Positions 60,191 through 64,000 of a stretch of 64,000 nucleotides of DNA are shown here, in pieces (position 1 is the first letter of the stretch; each line of letters begins with the position of its first letter). The position numbers were made by a program, and so were the translations under genes. The stretch covers positions 62,001 through 126,000 of the forward strand of contig NZ_JBQKUP010000035.1 of NCBI RefSeq assembly GCF_052156535.1, read 5' to 3'. The stretch comes from Nitrospira_E sp052156535 (GTDB lineage Bacteria > Nitrospirota > Nitrospiria > Nitrospirales > UBA8639). The notes below the pieces were generated by a model that worked only from the letters and a program-made list of their open reading frames with translations, was not told the origin of the DNA and did not search any database.

Positions 60191-60217
60191 CCCCAAATTG
60201 AGATATTGGGGTTTTTT
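60191..60217 (+). terminator. Terminator-like hairpin on the plus strand
   Basis: CCCCAA (60191-60196) and TTGGGG (60206-60211) pair around a nine-base loop and are followed by six T. On the plus strand it has intrinsic-terminator form, yet no plus-strand gene ends before it. In the minus direction it precedes the DUF1264 start and has no T-run. It may stop read-through from antisense transcription. Confidence 0.4.
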
Positions 60218-60433
60218 GTTTGACCACTCGTCATTTCCGATATCTGTGACGGGAAATTCATTTTGGGATCCAGTGGCATAGATCTCCGCATACTACCGGC
60301 GGGGATGACGGAGAAAAACATTTTCATTCTCCCCATGTTCAATCAGGAATCCATCCTCACACACCTCGTTCCCGCTTATTCTCAGCAGGAAGCCTTTCTC
60401 ATGAAATCCCTTGTGTTGAACACTCCAGTTTCT

Positions 60434-60715
60434 TCATCCTGTAGCCAATATCTGACGTTCGGCTTCGAACCAGTCGGCTTGATCTTCCCCGTGGCAGCCC
60501 CCCCGCTCCTCATAGAGCTGATGCGCTCGCAGAGCAATCCGAGCTTCGAGATCCCGGACAGAAGAATCAGGGCAGATGACGGTGTCGTTGTCTGAGTTGA
60601 CCGACCTTAAGGGGTTAGCGCCTCTCTTTTTAGAGGCAACGGATTTTTTTGAGCCCGAGGTGGAAATGGGATTCATTGCGTCTTTACGGCTACCTGTTTG
60701 TTGACTCGTTCGCAT
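60434..60715 (-). CDS. DUF2934 protein
   Basis: Protein of about 93 residues with GGAGG seven bases before the ATG at 60715, which overlaps the stop of the upstream guanylyltransferase gene. The C-terminal part has the DUF2934 motif: LEARIALRAHQLYEERGGCH followed by GEDQADWFEAERQIL. The N-terminal half is basic and low-complexity (SGSKKSVASKKRGANPL). Likely co-translated with the sugar-nucleotide gene. Function unknown; second DUF2934 in the window (see 52534). Confidence 0.72.
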   Translation of the reverse strand: MRTSQQTGSRKDAMNPISTSGSKKSVASKKRGANPLRSVNSDNDTVICPDSSVRDLEARIALRAHQLYEERGGCHGEDQADWFEAERQILATG

Positions 60716-61701
60716 CACAAGACCTCCGTCGATTGACTCTCATTGCGTGTATGCCGCGTTTCCGTCAGGCATTCCAATCCAAAAGCCGGGGTTTTCCCTA
60801 TCGCGCGAATAGTGTCAGCAATACGATCGGGCCGACCCCAGTCGCTCCACAGGACATTTTTGAGTTCAAGCACTCCAACCGATTCAGGGGCACAACCCAA
60901 AAGATCAGATGAAAAGTTCCGCTTCGGCATATCATGATAGATTTCACGAAGAGTTCGACTTTCCTGAGGTGTGCCTATAACTTTTTCCAATTGTTCAAAC
61001 CGTTCCAGGACCTCGGGCAAACATTTCCACCCCGATCTCCATAAAGTCTCCACTTTGGCGGTCATGATAAAGGTATTCCAAAGCGCCCCATTAGCCTGAG
61101 CGGCTAGCCCTTTGGTAGCGTTTGGCTTCTCAAGAAAGGCATCCACCCGTCTCACGCAAAGTCCGCCACTTGATCCCAGCGGCCCTCCCGGTTCGATCCA
61201 TCCATACTCGAGCTGCAGAGACGTGGGCCTGACACCGAGGAGCATGATTCGATCATGAAAGAGGGTGGTTGCCTGAATAGCCTTCTCAACCGTGTCCATA
61301 AATTGATGTTCGGGGAATACAAAATGGTCTGCTGGATACAGCACCACCGTCGCATGGGGATTCTGAGCCCGAATGTATGTTAATGGAAGGAAAATCCCTG
61401 CAGCGGTATCACAGTTCCAAGGTTGTCCAATCACCTGGCCACAGGATCGATTCGCCGACTGAGATACCACTTCTCGAAAGTGGTTCTGAGCAATGACGGT
61501 TATTTTATGTTCAGGATGCGTCAAGAAGTCCGCACGATCCCACGTATGTTGCAACATGGAACGATGGCCCACAAATGAACAATACTGTTTGGGCTTGTGA
61601 TACCCCAGCCACCGCTCAATAAATGAACGCGTTCGCTCCCCTTCTCCTCCAGCCAAGATCACTGACCAGCGTTCTCCCTTTTCCGTGTTTTGGTCTTTCA
61701 T
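60715..61701 (-). CDS. Mannose-1-phosphate guanylyltransferase-like sugar nucleotidyltransferase
   Basis: Nucleotidyltransferase of 328 residues. Start 61701 has AAGGGGA upstream. The consensus activation motif VILAGGEGERTRSFIERWLG resembles GDP-mannose pyrophosphorylase (LAGGxGxRLxPL type) with a shifted Arg, and the second motif DHFVFPEHQFMD, the metal Asp in YPADHF and the GWIEPGGP and FLEKPNATKG loops are typical of the family. Makes an activated hexose for polysaccharide. The C-terminal isomerase domain is absent. Overlaps the DUF2934 gene. Confidence 0.83.
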   Translation of the reverse strand: MKDQNTEKGERWSVILAGGEGERTRSFIERWLGYHKPKQYCSFVGHRSMLQHTWDRADFLTHPEHKITVIAQNHFREVVSQSANRSCGQVIGQPWNCDTAAGIFLPLTYIRAQNPHATVVLYPADHFVFPEHQFMDTVEKAIQATTLFHDRIMLLGVRPTSLQLEYGWIEPGGPLGSSGGLCVRRVDAFLEKPNATKGLAAQANGALWNTFIMTAKVETLWRSGWKCLPEVLERFEQLEKVIGTPQESRTLREIYHDMPKRNFSSDLLGCAPESVGVLELKNVLWSDWGRPDRIADTIRAIGKTPAFGLECLTETRHTRNESQSTEVL

Positions 61702-61740
61702 GGAGTCCCCTTTTTCAGTAAACCCAAAAACCCTTCTCAA

Positions 61741-62195
61741 AATTTTTGGTTCTGCGAATGCAAACAGGGTGAAGATCTTTCAGTTCATCTAATAGTTTCG
61801 CTCACTTGATTGGTGTTTCCTTAGGCTCTTTTCAAGTTCGGTACCATTATGAAAATTTCTTTTATATTGGGCTTCTGACGTCAGACATCATTTACCGACC
61901 CCCAAACCGATGACCCATTTGGCTACAAAAATTTTTGCATGGACGTGGCAAATATCTACAGTTATTTTCGTGGAATATGGAATATATAGAAAACGTTAAA
62001 AGGATCAGCCCAACATAAAGTGTGGAATGAGTCTTCCTCCAACAATCGTCTGGAGGTTCATCTAGGGACATGCACATCAAGGGGTGGAAAGCGTTGGCAT
62101 GCTTTAAGCACCAAGGGAGAAGGGAGGCAATCACTGTGGCTTGAGGGGGTCGGTTGTGAGTTTCCCCGCCTGGCAAAAGATGGGAGGTGCTTCAC
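61741..62195. other. Divergent intergenic region
   Basis: It lies between the sugar-nucleotide gene on the minus strand and the ferritin-like gene on the plus strand, so it should hold both promoters. It is AT-rich around 61930-62010. No supported gene, repeat or riboswitch recognised. Confidence 0.4.
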
Positions 62196-62699
62196 ATGCT
62201 TGATGACCACACCAAGGCGATGGTTCTGGAAGCGCTGATTGATGAATATAAAGCACGGGCGTCCTATCGCCTCATGCTCAACACATTCGGTGAAATACGT
62301 CCGTTCAGCAATATTGTAAAAGCGGAAGAAACCCATGCGCAGGCCCTTGAACTTCTGTGCGGGCACTTTGGAATTCCCCTGCCCAAAGATGACTGGGAAG
62401 AGAAGCTTGCGCCTCCCTCCTCCGTGCTCGAAGCCTGTCGGGCCGGCATACAAGCGGAACACGACAATATCGCGATGTATGACCGATTTCTTAAACAGAC
62501 GAAGGTGCCCGAAGTTCTGGCATTATTCCAACGCCTGCAGGCCGCCTCACGGCAGCACCATCTTCCAGCATTTGAACGCTGTGCCGCCCGAGGCGGTCAG
62601 ACCGGAAGAAGAGCGATGTCGCTTGGTCGATTACGACCCGGTCGGCCCGGTCGACATGGAAGGCAAAGCGATGACAAACCGGGTCCACATCATTTGTAA
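62196..62699 (+). CDS. DUF2202-like ferritin-fold protein, anomalous C-terminus
   Basis: Ferritin-like four-helix protein of 167 residues. ATG at 62196 is eight bases after GGGAGG. Metal-site candidates occur in ALIDEYKARASYRLMLNTFG, IVKAEETHAQALELL, AGIQAEHDNIAMYDRF and RQHHLPAFERC, as in DUF2202 di-iron proteins. From about residue 135 the sequence turns into an arginine/glycine-rich tail (RRAMSLGRLRPGRPGRHGRQ) unlike the family; a frame change of one base could have replaced the true end. Isolated gene near purE. Iron or peroxide role inferred. Confidence 0.72.
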   Translation: MLDDHTKAMVLEALIDEYKARASYRLMLNTFGEIRPFSNIVKAEETHAQALELLCGHFGIPLPKDDWEEKLAPPSSVLEACRAGIQAEHDNIAMYDRFLKQTKVPEVLALFQRLQAASRQHHLPAFERCAARGGQTGRRAMSLGRLRPGRPGRHGRQSDDKPGPHHL

Positions 62700-63526
62700 A
62701 TGCTGTAATTTTCCCATTAAGGGAGGGGATGAACCATTTGTGATAAACCGAATCTTCACCGCCCTGTCATTTTGATCCAACGGCGAAAAAACGATCCTGT
62801 CATTGAAGACGTTAAGAACCTGCGGGATGCTTCGTTTCACTCTGGATGACATGGTCTTCTAGAGCTTGCGTTATTAGACCTCAGAATTTTTCAAACATTA
62901 AGACAGCGTTTCGCCAACCCTCGCGCCTCAAAAATCCCGTCACACTCCCCCCTTCATCGGGATCAGGTTTCAAAATCTGAGTAGGACGTTCACTGAACCT
63001 GGGACGCAAGGCCGAATAAATGCGGGGGCAAGAGGCCGGGCTTTAACGTGTGAGCTCGAATGGCCTAGAGTTTTCCTGGCCGGCATAGTGCCAAAAATGG
63101 GGAAATGCACACCAACACCAAATCCCTATCCCAGGCTAACGACCTTCAGCGATTGTGTATTGGGCCCGTTCACATACGAATTTATTTGCAATCGGGGGAC
63201 AAAAGCGTGGCAAGGGTATGTAAGCCGGGACCTGCTGATGAAGAGTACCGATGCGGGTTTATGGGAACAAAGGATTTCCAAATTGCCTGGGACCACGGTC
63301 CTGGAACCGTTCAGCTGGAAGTAGTGGTGGCCGGCGGTGCAGAAATTATGGAATTATGATGGTGAAGCGGGGTACAGTAGGGCGGACTGAGAAGAGGGCC
63401 TTGCGACAAATACGGTCAGAGCAGGAGCCGGGGAAAAAGGCGGAGGCTTGATCTGTTCACGGAACCGGGTGTTTTCAGTATGGATGCTGTTAAAGTGGGA
63501 ATATTTTTGGGGAGGCAACCTATTCG
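62700..63526. other. Gene-free interval before purE
   Basis: About 830 bases with no confident gene. An 84-codon frame at 63105-63359 is possible but starts too close to its GGGG for a normal ribosome site, and another frame around 62672 encodes a short CKCC-containing peptide that may be the continuation of the preceding gene. A GGGACGCAAGGCC stretch near 63000-63020 recalls part of a cyclic di-GMP riboswitch but the rest of the fold is missing. Confidence 0.35.
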
Positions 63527-64000
63527 ATGAATTCTGAATCTGATAATTCCAATCCACTCGTGGCGATTATCATGGGGAGCAGCAGTGATTGGGAGACCAT
63601 GCGGCACGCAAGTCTGATCCTCACGGAATTGGCCGTTCCCCATGAATGCCGGATTGTGTCAGCCCACCGCACGCCGGATTTTCTCTTTGAGTATGTCGGC
63701 TCGGCCCAAAGCCGTGGCATCCATGTGCTCATTGCCGGGGCAGGAGGAGCCGCACACTTGCCGGGAATGGCCGCAGCAAAAACGATTCTTCCGGTTCTCG
63801 GAGTGCCGGTTCGGTCTCGAGCCTTGCAAGGCTTTGATTCGCTCTTATCAATTGTCCAAATGCCAAAGGGCATTCCGGTTGCAACCCATGCGATCGGCGA
63901 GGATGGAGCGGTCAATGCCGCCTTGCAGGCAGCAGCCATTCTTGCCGTATCTGATCACGGCATCGGGCAGCGACTCAAGGCCTATTATGACCAACGACAT
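63527..64000 (+). CDS. purE: N5-carboxyaminoimidazole ribonucleotide mutase, class I PurE (3' end outside window)
   Basis: Purine biosynthesis enzyme converting N5-CAIR to CAIR. 158 codons are in the window and continue past the edge; typical length is about 160-170, so nearly all is seen. Motifs: the first phosphate-binding loop IIMGSSSDWETM, SAHRTPDFLFEYV with the catalytic His, IAGAGGAAHLPGM, PVLGVPV and the C-terminal helix region. GGGGAGG lies about 11 bases before the ATG at 63527. purK is probably the next gene, outside the window. Confidence 0.95.
   Translation, partial: MNSESDNSNPLVAIIMGSSSDWETMRHASLILTELAVPHECRIVSAHRTPDFLFEYVGSAQSRGIHVLIAGAGGAAHLPGMAAAKTILPVLGVPVRSRALQGFDSLLSIVQMPKGIPVATHAIGEDGAVNAALQAAAILAVSDHGIGQRLKAYYDQRH

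Noticed and set aside
62990..63050. Cyclic di-GMP riboswitch-like stretch (GGGACGCAAGGCC)
   Set aside because: The first half of the consensus (GCAAACC-like) and the closing stem are not present.
63105..63359. 84-codon plus-strand frame near purE
   Set aside because: GGGG is only two or three bases from the ATG and no family is recognisable.
1..64000. CRISPR array, rRNA or tRNA genes
   Set aside because: No regularly spaced direct repeats and no cloverleaf or rRNA-like segments were recognised by reading.

Overview
The window looks like chromosome from a free-living, autotrophy-capable, Gram-negative-type bacterium, most probably a member of the Nitrospirota (Nitrospira-like). This is inferred from gene content, not from a marker gene: a complete Mla-type outer-membrane lipid transport set, an archaeal-type S-adenosylmethionine synthetase, a class V (archaeal-type) fructose-1,6-bisphosphatase, a SulP transporter next to a beta-carbonic anhydrase, small monohaem cytochromes, and many stress proteins. 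No rRNA, tRNA or CRISPR array was recognised. Shine-Dalgarno sequences of the GGAGG type precede most genes and were used to choose starts.

Layout. 1-2.3 kb: arsenic operon on the minus strand (arsR, arsI-like, arsC, ACR3 running off the left edge). 2.3-6.3 kb: minus-strand mlaE-mlaF-mlaD-lipoprotein-cytochrome c operon. 6.7-10.2 kb: plus-strand PolX-like HhH protein, a two-gene SufC/SufB-type system and a Tat-type rubrerythrin. 10.7-15.8 kb: histidine kinase, glutaredoxin-DsbD fusion, class V FBPase and a small protein. 17.3-22.4 kb: an accessory island with three toxin-antitoxin pairs (VapBC, DUF433/DUF5615, HicBA), a lone integron-type gene cassette with its attC site and an HNH-like gene, and a mosaic of repeats that includes a structured element with compensatory base changes between copies. 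22.4-31.4 kb: hydrolase, a PCMT-erythromycin esterase fusion, another copy of the structured repeat, a gene interrupted by an in-frame TGA, an IS30-family element and poorly known genes. 32-53 kb: stress and carbohydrate region with UspA proteins, Hsp20, CBS proteins, a Lon-like protease, a P-type cation ATPase, an Rnk-like factor, two GH13 enzymes and MalQ, plus a decayed phosphoketolase fragment. A SAM-related group (mlaC, SAM synthetase, APC permease, lipoprotein PCMT) lies at 34.9-39.1 kb. 53-64 kb: SulP/carbonic anhydrase pair, small secreted or cytoplasmic hypotheticals, CBS and cupin proteins, DUF1264, two DUF2934 genes in the wider region, a mannose-1-phosphate guanylyltransferase-like enzyme, a ferritin-like protein and purE running off the right edge.

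How it fits together. Housekeeping blocks are compact with overlapping ATGA junctions. The 17-22 kb interval differs clearly: short modules, repeats, a recombination site and a GC-rich cassette gene. It is the best candidate for recent acquisition. The stress block suggests that repair (two PCMT genes, Lon, Hsp20), ion homeostasis and storage-glucan use sit close together, but co-regulation cannot be shown from sequence alone.
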